64,000 nucleotides of DNA, taken from contig NC_013887.1 in the NCBI RefSeq assembly GCF_000025525.1, forward strand, positions 1,064,729 through 1,128,728. Reading direction: 5' to 3'. The notes under the pieces are model-generated. The model searched no databases. It had not been told where the DNA came from and saw only the letters and a program-made list of their open reading frames with translations. Every line of letters begins with the position of its first letter. The first letter of the stretch is position 1. A program made the position numbers and the translations under genes. This document shows, piece after piece, positions 57,199 through 64,000 of this stretch. This stretch comes from Methanocaldococcus sp. FS406-22. Lineage in GTDB: Archaea > AGJL01 > Methanococci > Methanococcales > Methanocaldococcaceae.

Positions 57199-57540
57199 TC
57201 ACCCTTCAACAAAATAATCTAAAACTATCAATCCAGCAATAATCAAACATAAAAACGTTAAATCCTGACTAAAACCCTCTAAAAAACCCTTTATGAGTAA
57301 TGTAGAAAGGTATATGTCATACAAAAGAACTCTGAAAGATGCTGATAAGGGTTTAATATTCACAATGTTATGATTTCCCTTATTTGTCACTGACCAATGA
57401 ATTATCAAACCAATTATTGTTCCAAACACTGCATACTCTGTTAATATAAGACCTTTATAGATTAAATAAAAAGAAACTGCTAAAAACAGAACAATTTGAA
57501 TAATACTTAAAGCCCTCAATTTAACCACCCTCAAGAGCAT
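57199..57540 (-). CDS. Membrane protein of unknown function
   Basis: 113 aa with three to four helices. Overlaps the upstream gene by 20 bp, so the two are coupled. Second gene of the operon. Confidence 0.65.
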   Translation of the reverse strand: MLLRVVKLRALSIIQIVLFLAVSFYLIYKGLILTEYAVFGTIIGLIIHWSVTNKGNHNIVNIKPLSASFRVLLYDIYLSTLLIKGFLEGFSQDLTFLCLIIAGLIVLDYFVEG

Positions 57541-57892
57541 ATCCTAAAACAGAGTTAATAGCTATTTCTAAAACCTTCCAATCTGGCCAATATCTATTAT
57601 TCTTCCTCAACTCTACAACCTTTGAAAGATATTCTTTTCTTTTAGATTCATCAAAACTAACTCCTAAAAGCTCCTCAACTCGTTTTAATATAGCCCCCGC
57701 ACGAATCCTAAGCTTTTGAACATTAGAACAAGAAGCATTCTTATAAACATCCCTTCCCAACAAAACATGACACTCTTTATTTTCTAAATCAACCCTAACT
57801 GGTTTAACATGCCCATCTAAGTAATCTTTTGAATAACACAAAACAGGACTAAGACAATAAGGGCAAATATGGATATAGACTCCAGTTTCCAT
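57521..57892 (-). CDS. Zinc-binding protein at the head of the operon
   Basis: About 123 aa. It begins METGVYIHICPYCLSPVLCY, with CPYC and two further Cys pairing as a zinc site, then a helical part (LRIRAGAILKRVEELL). ATG 57892 follows GGGGTG; GTG 57922 is possible. First gene of the minus-strand operon, perhaps a regulator of it. Confidence 0.65.
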   Translation of the reverse strand: METGVYIHICPYCLSPVLCYSKDYLDGHVKPVRVDLENKECHVLLGRDVYKNASCSNVQKLRIRAGAILKRVEELLGVSFDESKRKEYLSKVVELRKNNRYWPDWKVLEIAINSVLGYALEGG

Positions 57893-58227
57893 CAATAACA
57901 CCCCACAAAATAGATATACCACCCACTACCACAACTGCCCCCTTCATCGTCGCAACTCTGGGGGGAGAACCTAAAAGAGCCAACAATACTTTCTTTGAAT
58001 AAAATATAACCACAAAAGATATATTTATACATTTCGATATACTCATAAAAAATTTAGTCCTGCATACTGTAACTCCAATTTTTAGAGTCCTCTAACCAGA
58101 TAGCCGAGATTATTAAAAATAGAAAATGATAACCCCATTGGACATATACCAATCTCAATTAATAAAACTTATTTTCCAATAAAAACAGTTATTTTTTAAT
58201 TTTATATATCCATTTCATGAGGCAGTC
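57893..58227. promoter_or_regulatory. Promoter region of the virion-like operon and right end of the element
   Basis: A minus-strand TATA box (TATAAATAT, 58021-58029) lies about 130 bp before the first start codon. The sequence TCCTGCATAC near 58057 has a complement (GTATGCAGGA) near 58471 on the other side of attR, a possible recombinase arm site. A frame of 65 codons here overlaps the promoter and is not accepted as a gene. Confidence 0.5.
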
Positions 58228-58284
58228 CTTGAGATCCAGTGGGGCTTTGCCCCGCCTGGGTTCAAATCCCAGCCCCTGCGCCAT
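58228..58284 (+). repeat. attR, 57-bp core
   Basis: Exact copy of tRNA positions 27833-27889. It lacks the 5' half of the tRNA, so it is not a functional tRNA. It marks the right edge of the element. Confidence 0.95.
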
Positions 58285-58753
58285 ACCTATTTTACCACAA
58301 AGAAAGTTAATTTATCACTCTTTTAGAGATGATTAATCAATTGGATATATCCAGAGGACTGATAAAACCAGTGGTTTTAAAAACTTCTGGATATTATTGG
58401 TTATTTTAAATGTTTGAATTATTGCATCTTTGGAGCTTCATGGTTTTATGATGACTCGGAGATAAATAGCAGAGATCGTATGCAGGATTTAAATTATATC
58501 CCTCCTATTAAATAAATTAGTATGAAATGACATTAATAACTCACAAAAAAAACTTATACAGGAGACAAAAATAGGAGACATTTTGGACATTGGATAATTG
58601 TCCTCATTATGTCTCTAATGTCCTCTATATTGAGAAACAAATATATTAAAAATAAAGAAAAAAGGAAGTTTATTAGAAATACACTTTAAAAAACATAAAT
58701 TAAAAGTTCCTTAAGTTCTAACTCCAAAAGAATTTATCAAATTCTTAGAAAAA
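58285..58753. other. Intergenic DNA right of attR with paired TGTCC/GGACA elements
   Basis: 469 bp without an intact gene. At 58562-58625, GAGACAT and ATGTCTC, and GGACATT and AATGTCC, form interleaved inverted repeats that recall an iteron array. At 58717-58768 the plus strand can read LTPKEFIKFLEKLNLK then a stop, which resembles a PIN-toxin C-terminus. A relic of an older element is likely. Confidence 0.45.
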
Positions 58754-59017
58754 TTAAATCTCAAATAATCCATCTATACCCTTTTCTTTATATGCTTTAA
58801 TAGCTTTTTCTAACCATTCTTTTTCTTCTTCTAATGTCATCTTTTCTTCTTCCTTTTCAGCTTCAATTAACCACTTTGGTTTTTTATACTTAACTCTTTT
58901 AGTTTTTCCAGCTAAATAGTCAAAATATTCGAACACATCTATCATTAGTTTTGGCTTTTCTTTTTTTATTTTTCTTTTTAAGAATTTTTTTATAATCCTC
59001 TTAGTTTGTTTTTTCAT
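58754..59017 (-). CDS. Tandem small-protein family, member 1
   Basis: 87 aa. A basic tail (KKQTKRIIKKFLKRK), then MIDVFEYFDYLAGK, KPKWLIEAEKEEEKMTLEEEKEW and a helix (EKAIKAYKEKG). Five relatives stand in tandem upstream. The layout fits antitoxin-like DNA-binding proteins, but no function is proven. Confidence 0.65.
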   Translation of the reverse strand: MKKQTKRIIKKFLKRKIKKEKPKLMIDVFEYFDYLAGKTKRVKYKKPKWLIEAEKEEEKMTLEEEKEWLEKAIKAYKEKGIDGLFEI

Positions 59018-59030
59018 AATCTCACATCGA

Positions 59031-59150
59031 TTATTTGTTTCTTCTCTCTTTAAGCTCTATTTCAATTTCCTCAATATCTTCTCTATTCAACAACTTATAA
59101 AGTTCTTCAGCTAAAAGTTTATATTTATCATAATCAAGGATTACTGGTAG
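59031..59150 (-). pseudogene. Relic of a small protein between family members 1 and 2
   Basis: Open frame without a start: VILDYDKYKLLAEELYKLL, then an acidic helix to the stop at 59031. No ATG, GTG or TTG fits upstream. It ends 13 bp before the start of member 1. It resembles antitoxin tails. Confidence 0.45.
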
Positions 59151-59407
59151 GTTTTAAATTTAAAATTTCTTTGAATCCCCCTTTTTTTGTATGCTTTAAT
59201 GGCTTTTTCGAGCCATTCATCATAATCATCATCACTCATATTCTCAACGATATTTCTTGCTTTTACCAACCACTCAGGAATTTTAAATTCTACATTTTTA
59301 GTGTCATATTTTCCAGATAAATAATCAAAATAATCAAACACATCTATCGTTAAACTATCCTCTTTTCTTTTAGATTTCCTTGTAACTCTTTTAGTTTGTC
59401 TCCTCAT
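59141..59407 (-). CDS. Tandem small-protein family, member 2
   Basis: 88 aa with RRQTKRVTRKSKRK, TIDVFDYFDYLSGK, IPEWLVKARNIVENMSDDDYDEW and EKAIKAYKKRG. Clearly paralogous to member 1. The last residues run past the relic start, so the end is likely altered. Confidence 0.65.
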   Translation of the reverse strand: MRRQTKRVTRKSKRKEDSLTIDVFDYFDYLSGKYDTKNVEFKIPEWLVKARNIVENMSDDDYDEWLEKAIKAYKKRGIQRNFKFKTYQ

Positions 59408-59457
59408 AATCTTACCACATCTGTCATCAAACTATTTACTTAAAAATATAAAAAATA

Positions 59458-59634
59458 TTAAATACTTAATGCCTCTCGCAATCCTCCTTTTTTCAATTTA
59501 GAATATGTAATCTCGAATAACTCATCAAGTTCTTCATCACTCATATTTTCTATCTTATTTTCCACGTTCAAAAGCCATGCTGGTTTTTTATATATGTCTT
59601 TTTTGGTTTTTATGTTAACTACCCTTTTTTGCAT
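59458..59634 (-). CDS. Tandem small-protein family, member 3 (short)
   Basis: 58 aa, [20 protein letters not shown], then [19 protein letters not shown]. It keeps the C-terminal NMSxEE motif but lacks the DVFEYFDYL block. Below the usual ORF cut-off. Confidence 0.6.
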   Translation of the reverse strand: MQKRVVNIKTKKDIYKKPAWLLNVENKIENMSDEELDELFEITYSKLKKGGLREALSI

Positions 59635-59665
59635 AATATCGCCGTTAATTTATTATTATAAAAAA

Positions 59666-59916
59666 TTAAATCTTAAATAATCCATCTATGCCCTTTTCTT
59701 CATACGCTTTTATCGCTTTTTCTAACCATTCTTTTTCTTCTTCCAATGTCATTTTTCTACTCTTTTTTCTGCCTTAATAAGCCAATCTGGTTTTTTATAC
59801 TTAACTCTCTTAGTTCTTCCAGCCAAATAGTCGAAATATTCGAACACATCAATCATCAATTTAGGTCTTTCACTCTTTAAGAATTTCCTTATAACTCTTT
59901 TAGTTTGTTTTTTCAT
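59666..59916 (-). pseudogene. Tandem small-protein family, member 4 (frameshifted)
   Basis: Nearly identical to member 1. Reading breaks after AEKRVEK; adding one base in the T5 run at 59752-59756 gives EKMTLEEEKEWLEKAIK and an end at 59666. The length is then exactly 84 codons. A single-base loss or base-call error. Confidence 0.75.
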
Positions 59917-59989
59917 AGTTCCACTCCCAATAATAAAATAAATTGAATAGATAAATCCTTTTTAATGACTCCAGAAGAATATAAATTTA

Positions 59990-60209
59990 TTAAACATCTC
60001 CAAATAATACTTTTTCAACTCCTTCCTTTTCCAACTCTTTAACAAAGTTTTCTACATCTTTAATATATTCCTCATGACTCATATTTTCTATCTCATTTTT
60101 TACTTTTTTAGTCCACTCGAGTAGAATATCTTCTTTCTGTATTTTTTTAATTTTTATTGTTTCCTAAAAATTTTCTTATAATTCTCTTTGTCTGTGCTTT
60201 CATAGCCAT
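59990..60209 (-). pseudogene. Tandem small-protein family, member 5 (broken)
   Basis: MAMKAQTKRIIRKFLG ends early in one frame. The next frame continues ETIKIKKIQKEDILLEW and ENMSHEEYIKDVENFVKEL to the stop at 59990. The middle block is missing. Degenerate copy. Confidence 0.6.
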
Positions 60210-60364
60210 CATCACCGATATTTTATTTTATCATCCTTCAAAATTCATTCTTAAGTGATTATAATGTAATTATTACTGATTACAGTGATAGATAAGTTTA
60301 ATATTGAGAGTTAAATAGCTACTTTGTTTTTTGTATTCATTTTTGGTATATCCTCATCTTAAAT

Positions 60365-60535
60365 TTATTTTATATCCTTAAATACTAAATTTTTTACTCC
60401 TCCAACTTTTTTAGCTTTTAATCCAAATTTTATCATCTCATCACAGAACTCTTCATGGCTCATTTTATTAATCTCTTTTTCAACTTCTTTAATCCATGCA
60501 AGATGCTCACTATAGCTAATAAATTTCGTTTTCAT
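60365..60535 (-). CDS. Tandem small-protein family, member 6 (short)
   Basis: 56 aa, MKTKFISYSEHLAWIKEVEK, then KMSHEEFCDEMIKFGLK. Same C-terminal half as the others. It lies next to an antitoxin-like gene. Confidence 0.6.
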   Translation of the reverse strand: MKTKFISYSEHLAWIKEVEKEINKMSHEEFCDEMIKFGLKAKKVGGVKNLVFKDIK

Positions 60536-60574
60536 GCTAATTTCCCTCTATATACATAATGTTAATAATTTCCG

Positions 60575-61006
60575 TCAGATGAAGGTCGGTTTATCCAAAT
60601 CAGAAGTGACGATTAAAACTCCCTCCATATCTGGAAATTTTTTATTAACTTCTTTCCAAGCATCGAATACCATTTCTTTTATTTTCCTTACAATGGATTT
60701 TATATCCTTTAATTTTCTCTTATCCAATTTTTTCTTAAACATCACTTCTACGATTACCTTCTCATCAATTCCATCATAATCTAAAACAATCTCAAACTCT
60801 TCTTTTGGATATTTTTTCTTTAAATATTTCTCAACATAATCAGCAATTTTATAAATCTTCATCTTAAAATCCTCATCCTTAACAAATAATTTAAAATTAT
60901 CCGTCTTTTTGTATTTCTCTTCCAATTCTAATCTTTTAATTGCCTCTTCAATTTTCTTTTTAGAAATATTTGAAGGAACTTTTAAGGTTATTGTCTTAGT
61001 TGGCAT
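60575..61006 (-). CDS. Antitoxin-like protein, copy A
   Basis: 143 aa. N-terminal KTITLKVPSNISKKKIEEAIKR looks like a ribbon-helix-helix or VapB-type DNA-binding start. The C-terminal domain (KIYKIADYVEKYLKKKYPKEE, FEIVLDYDG) is shared with 62262-62642 and 63501-63827. No HEPN gene is beside it now. Role as antitoxin is inferred from the copy next to HEPN. Confidence 0.7.
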   Translation of the reverse strand: MPTKTITLKVPSNISKKKIEEAIKRLELEEKYKKTDNFKLFVKDEDFKMKIYKIADYVEKYLKKKYPKEEFEIVLDYDGIDEKVIVEVMFKKKLDKRKLKDIKSIVRKIKEMVFDAWKEVNKKFPDMEGVLIVTSDLDKPTFI

Positions 61007-61047
61007 AATATCACCATAATATCTGTTAAAAAGATGAAAAGTTGATT

Positions 61048-61965
61048 TTATGGCTCATAGTTAATGTAGTCATTAAACTTGTCTATTGGAATTTCAGTTT
61101 CCTCAAATATGAATATACCATCTTGATGTGCATTTATTTTTCCATTCCATTCGTATCTTACTTTATCCATCAGTTTTAAATAATAGTTGTCAAAATCTTG
61201 CTCTGCAGTGTATTCATCTGGATATTTTGCAACAAATTTAATGATTGCTTTGTTATCGTTAAATATTATTACTCCATAAGCACAGTCATAATTTGAGGAG
61301 TAGGTTTTTGGAGGATAGAATTCAGCACATTCAACATCATAGTTATTTACATTAATGTAGGATTTTAATTCTTCGTATTCTTTTTTTCTAACATCCAATA
61401 ATGATTTTTTTCCAAATAATGTTAGTGTATCAATGCAATCTTTAAGAAGCTTTGTACTATTTGATATTATTAAATAATTCCCAACTACGCAACTGTATTC
61501 TGTCTGCTTATTTCCATCAACATCTTCATAATCTAATTTATATATTATAATATCATTATATCTTTCATAACTATGGGGCGTTGGATAAGCCCCTTTTGTC
61601 CAATAATTTTTTAGGTTTTCTTTACTAAATTCTAATAGTTTTTTTAGATATTCTTTCTGAGAATAGGATTCTCTTAATTTATAAATTGTAAGATAATTTC
61701 CAGATCTATCCCACGCTTCTACAAACTCTTTAACTTCACTTTTTTTAATAGGATAACATGCTAAAATATCGAGACAGAATTTTACGAAATCAACCTCATC
61801 ATAAACATAAAACTTATTTGCTAAAGTATTCTCAGTCACATAAATGTAACCAATACAGGATGATGGGATGCAATCTTTTATATCTCCTTTCACAAACATC
61901 CCATTGAGACATCCAGAGGACATTAATATTAACAAAAAAGTGAGTAAAATTGTAGCGTATCTCAT
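61048..61965 (-). CDS. Lipoprotein of unknown function
   Basis: 305 aa. Signal peptide with lipobox LMSSGC, then a body with repeated Tyr, Lys and Cys (CIPSSCIGYIYV, DVECAEFYPPKTY). No domain is recognised. It is one of two lipoprotein genes in the window. Confidence 0.75.
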   Translation of the reverse strand: MRYATILLTFLLILMSSGCLNGMFVKGDIKDCIPSSCIGYIYVTENTLANKFYVYDEVDFVKFCLDILACYPIKKSEVKEFVEAWDRSGNYLTIYKLRESYSQKEYLKKLLEFSKENLKNYWTKGAYPTPHSYERYNDIIIYKLDYEDVDGNKQTEYSCVVGNYLIISNSTKLLKDCIDTLTLFGKKSLLDVRKKEYEELKSYINVNNYDVECAEFYPPKTYSSNYDCAYGVIIFNDNKAIIKFVAKYPDEYTAEQDFDNYYLKLMDKVRYEWNGKINAHQDGIFIFEETEIPIDKFNDYINYEP

Positions 61966-61980
61966 ATTATCACTCTATTT

Positions 61981-62194
61981 TTAAATTTCAGCATTTTCAA
62001 ACGCTTTTGGGATGTGGAATTCAATAGTAATTTTTTCAATATTATGCCTCTTCATAAAATCAGCTAAAATGTATGCAAAGAACTCGTTATGACTTTTGAA
62101 GTTGTATCCCTGCTTTTTTTAATGCATCATACAGCAAATCAAACTCATCCTTAACTTCCTTTTTTACTCTTATTGACGCCCATGCCATTACCAT
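61981..62194 (-). pseudogene. Antitoxin-like small protein, frameshifted
   Basis: MAWASIRVKKEVKDEFDLLY, then LKKAG. Removing one G from GGG near 62112 continues YNFKSHNEFFAYILADFMKR to the stop at 61981. RHH-like start. Another single-base break. Confidence 0.65.
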
Positions 62195-62261
62195 CCCTCA
62201 AATTATATTAATACATCAATTATATATAATGGCAATATAAAAATTTTATTTGGTGATTGTT

Positions 62262-62642
62262 ATGGCATCTAAAGTTAAAGTAACCATAGAACTTCCATCA
62301 ACATTAACAAAAAAGGAAGCAATAGAGATTTTAAAAAGAGAGGCATTAAAAAAGAAATTCAAAAAGACAGAATTATTTGAAAAATATTCTAAGAATAAAG
62401 ATATTGCTTATAAAATTGCTGATTATGTTGAAAAATATTTGAAGAGGTATTATAAGGGCTTAAAGTTTGAGATTTTATTAGATTATGATTTGGATGAGGA
62501 TGTTAATGAAATATGTGTTTTAGCTGATGAGTCAGTAGATGAAGATACATTATTAAATGCTGTAAGAAAAGTTAGAAAGAGTGCAATTAAGAGATTTGGA
62601 AATTTAATTGATTACAATGTGATTATTGCTGATTACAGGTGA
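62262..62642 (+). CDS. Antitoxin-like protein, copy B, paired with HEPN
   Basis: 126 aa. N-terminal SKVKVTIELPSTLTKKEA is like VapB/RHH proteins. The C-terminal IAYKIADYVEKYLKRYY and LKFEILLDYD match copies A and C. Its stop is 4 bp before the HEPN start codon, so the two are translated together. ATG 62262 follows GGTGAT. Confidence 0.75.
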   Translation: MASKVKVTIELPSTLTKKEAIEILKREALKKKFKKTELFEKYSKNKDIAYKIADYVEKYLKRYYKGLKFEILLDYDLDEDVNEICVLADESVDEDTLLNAVRKVRKSAIKRFGNLIDYNVIIADYR

Positions 62643-62646
62643 TGGA

Positions 62647-63150
62647 ATGACGTTTAATGTTGAAGAATTTAAAGAAATTGCCGATAAAATTCCAAATTTT
62701 AAGTCACTCCCAAATGAAGGTAGATATAGGACTGCAATAGGTAGATACTATTATTATACGTTTTTAAAAATAAGGGACATAATTTTAGAAGTTGATGAAA
62801 GAGAAGAAATTCGTGATTATTTCAAAACAGGGAAATCCCACCACTTAGTTAGAGTTTATCTATCAAAACTGGGAGATATTTTAAATTTAGATATTTTAAA
62901 AGAAATTTCTTCAGATTTGTATAACCTACATAGGATTAGAAAATTGGCAGATTATAACACAGATAGAACCGTTAAATATATTAAGGTTAAAATAGCAAGA
63001 AAGCTATCTTATAATATAATTAAAACACTCAACACTTTAGAATACAATGGAGTTATTGGCTTTGAAAATATTTTAAAGCACTTAAAAAAGATTGGAGAGG
63101 AAGAAGGAGATGAATATAAATACTTTCCAAGAATTAATCAGTTAGGATAA
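62647..63150 (+). CDS. HEPN-domain protein (UPF0332-like)
   Basis: 167 aa. FNVEEFKEIADKIPNFKSLPNEGRYRTAIGR, then a helix pair with HHLVRVYLSKLGDIL and the RIRKLADYN motif typical of UPF0332-type HEPN proteins. HEPN proteins are often RNase toxins. The second His of RxxxxH is not obvious. It starts at ATG 62647 after AGGTGATGG. Confidence 0.75.
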   Translation: MTFNVEEFKEIADKIPNFKSLPNEGRYRTAIGRYYYYTFLKIRDIILEVDEREEIRDYFKTGKSHHLVRVYLSKLGDILNLDILKEISSDLYNLHRIRKLADYNTDRTVKYIKVKIARKLSYNIIKTLNTLEYNGVIGFENILKHLKKIGEEEGDEYKYFPRINQLG

Positions 63151-63386
63151 AACCTACAATAAAAAAATAATATAGCAGTTATTATTGCCCCTACGAATCC
63201 AAACATTCCGATAGCAAAGAACAAAAAATTAATAATGATACTATATACAAAATTCCATAGAGAACTCCTATTGTCCCCTACTTATCCCAAATTTAACAAT
63301 TACTTTAAATTATGGTTTTGTCCGTTTATATCCACCACCATCTTCATAATCATTAAATTATCAAATAAATTTAACAAGCTTTTTTC

Positions 63387-63500
63387 TTAGATAAAAAATA
63401 CATTGCCATAAATTTCGTTTTTCCCCTGTAAGCTTTCTGGAAGAGATTTAAAAGTTGAAAAGTTTTCAGCTACTTCTTTAAATTCATCAACATTTAACAC
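63387..63500 (-). pseudogene. HEPN remnant
   Basis: 37 codons from GTG 63500, immediately after the copy C stop. Reads LNVDEFKEVAENFSTFKSLPES, matching the N-terminus of the HEPN gene at 62647, then ends. A second toxin-antitoxin module has lost most of its toxin. Confidence 0.7.
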
Positions 63501-63827
63501 TTACAACACCTCCAAATCAGAAGTAACTAATACATAATACATCAACTCATTAAATTTCTCATGACATCTTAAACTGACATTATCTATAATCTCGTTGATC
63601 CTATCAATTTCTTTTTCAGTGTTTTTTGTCATTTTTAGTTTTTTCTTAAATACAATTCTTATAACTGCTCTTTCATCAATTCCATCATAATCTAAAATAA
63701 TCTTAAACTCTTCCTTTGGATATTTTTTCTTTAAATATTTCTCAACAAATTCGGCAATTTTATAAATCTTCATCTTAAAATCCTCATCCTTAACAAATAG
63801 TTTAAAATTATCCGTCTGCATGCTCAT
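63501..63827 (-). CDS. Antitoxin-like protein, copy C
   Basis: 108 aa. It lacks the N-terminal VapB-like part of copies A and B but keeps TDNFKLFVKDEDFKMKIYKIA and FKIILDYDG. It is followed by a HEPN remnant in the same operon. Mirror image of 62262-63150. Confidence 0.7.
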   Translation of the reverse strand: MSMQTDNFKLFVKDEDFKMKIYKIAEFVEKYLKKKYPKEEFKIILDYDGIDERAVIRIVFKKKLKMTKNTEKEIDRINEIIDNVSLRCHEKFNELMYYVLVTSDLEVL

Positions 63828-64000
63828 CCCAAATTAACTATAATGTTTTTTTCAATCAATAAAATTTATTGTTTTTAAATGTATAAATATCTTTCTCAAG
63901 ATGCATAAAAATTAATATCCAAGACATCTATGGGATTTTATATCTAAAATAAAATACCAATTTAGAAAATATCTAATAAATCCATAGATTATTGAGATTT

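Larger units (their letters stand above)
27833..58284. mobile_element. 30.4 kb integrated genetic element in tRNA-Ser(UGA)
   Basis: Bounded by perfect 57-bp att repeats, with an intact integrase beginning about 140 bp inside attL. It holds about 45 genes, few with housekeeping homologues. There are two iteron-like arrays with replication-type ATPases, shared palindromic operators, and an 11-kb minus-strand operon for membrane and secreted proteins plus a HerA/FtsK ATPase. I infer an integrative virus or plasmid. The integrase is not split by attachment, unlike SSV-type elements. No capsid protein or terminase is recognised. Confidence 0.93.

Noticed and set aside
57849-58046. 65-codon minus frame before the virion-like operon
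   Set aside because: It covers the TATA box and overlaps the first gene out of frame. The hydrophobic composition is suggestive, but the start codons are poor.
63151-63386. Membrane peptide on the minus strand (ends FYCRFYPN)
   Set aside because: An open frame with one hydrophobic helix, but no start codon or ribosome site; possibly a remnant.

Overview
The window comes from an AT-rich hyperthermophilic methanogen of the genus Methanocaldococcus. The evidence is a methanogenesis enzyme (Ftr), an archaeal FBP aldolase/phosphatase, pyruvoyl-type polyamine enzymes, archaeal EF-1alpha and uS10, TTTATATA-type promoters and GGTG/GGAGG Shine-Dalgarno sites. From memory, the gene order on the left matches M. 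jannaschii from about MJ0294 to MJ0327. I cannot name the species. The intein in the Lhr helicase and the TnpB gene between speB and the roadblock genes may help identify it.

Positions 1-27730 are core chromosome. They hold an Lhr-type helicase (with intein, cut by the window edge), fdhD, two metallo-beta-lactamase-fold proteins (one frameshifted), fbp with a divergent LysR regulator, hisE, ribH, a gamma-carbonic-anhydrase-like protein and a ClC channel. A spread-out polyamine set follows (speB, speE, speD, pdaD: arginine to agmatine to putrescine to spermidine), with three roadblock-type genes in between. Then come ftr with a GC-rich structured leader, engB, rps10, tuf, a degenerate EF-Tu-like paralogue and a purine-type permease. 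A lone TnpB (14.17-15.46 kb) has lost the RuvC-III acidic residues and carries a hairpin-rich 3' end typical of an omega RNA.

Positions 27833-58284 are a 30.4 kb integrated element at tRNA-Ser(UGA). Perfect 57-bp direct repeats (attL inside the tRNA, attR at the far end) bound it, and an intact tyrosine integrase lies beside attL. The left part holds small regulators, a P-loop ATPase and an iteron-like array around an extremely AT-rich core. It also holds an Mrr-like nuclease, an acylphosphatase fused to a coiled coil, a PIN protein and a candidate structured RNA. The middle has a large SF3/AAA-like helicase next to a second iteron-like array (TGTCATTG/CAATGACA). It also has a second regulator cassette paralogous to the first, a frameshifted PIN gene and a second recombinase. 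The right part (57.9 down to 47.3 kb, all on the minus strand) looks like one long operon. It encodes secreted or membrane proteins (a 710-aa spike-like protein, a 585-aa PEGA protein, several small polytopic proteins), a HerA/FtsK-type ATPase and coiled-coil cytoplasmic proteins. I read this as a virion or secretion/vesicle module of an undescribed membrane-type virus or integrative plasmid. Three copies of a palindromic operator suggest an element-wide regulon.

Positions 58285-64000, right of attR, are a bed of small paralogous genes. There is a tandem family of 56-88 aa proteins with an N-terminal basic tail (six members, two broken, plus an unrelated relic). There are also three copies of a putative antitoxin, one next to an intact HEPN gene and one next to a HEPN remnant, a lipoprotein and a frameshifted antitoxin-like gene. 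Several frameshifts in the window fall in short homopolymers, so assembly error must be excluded before calling them pseudogenes.
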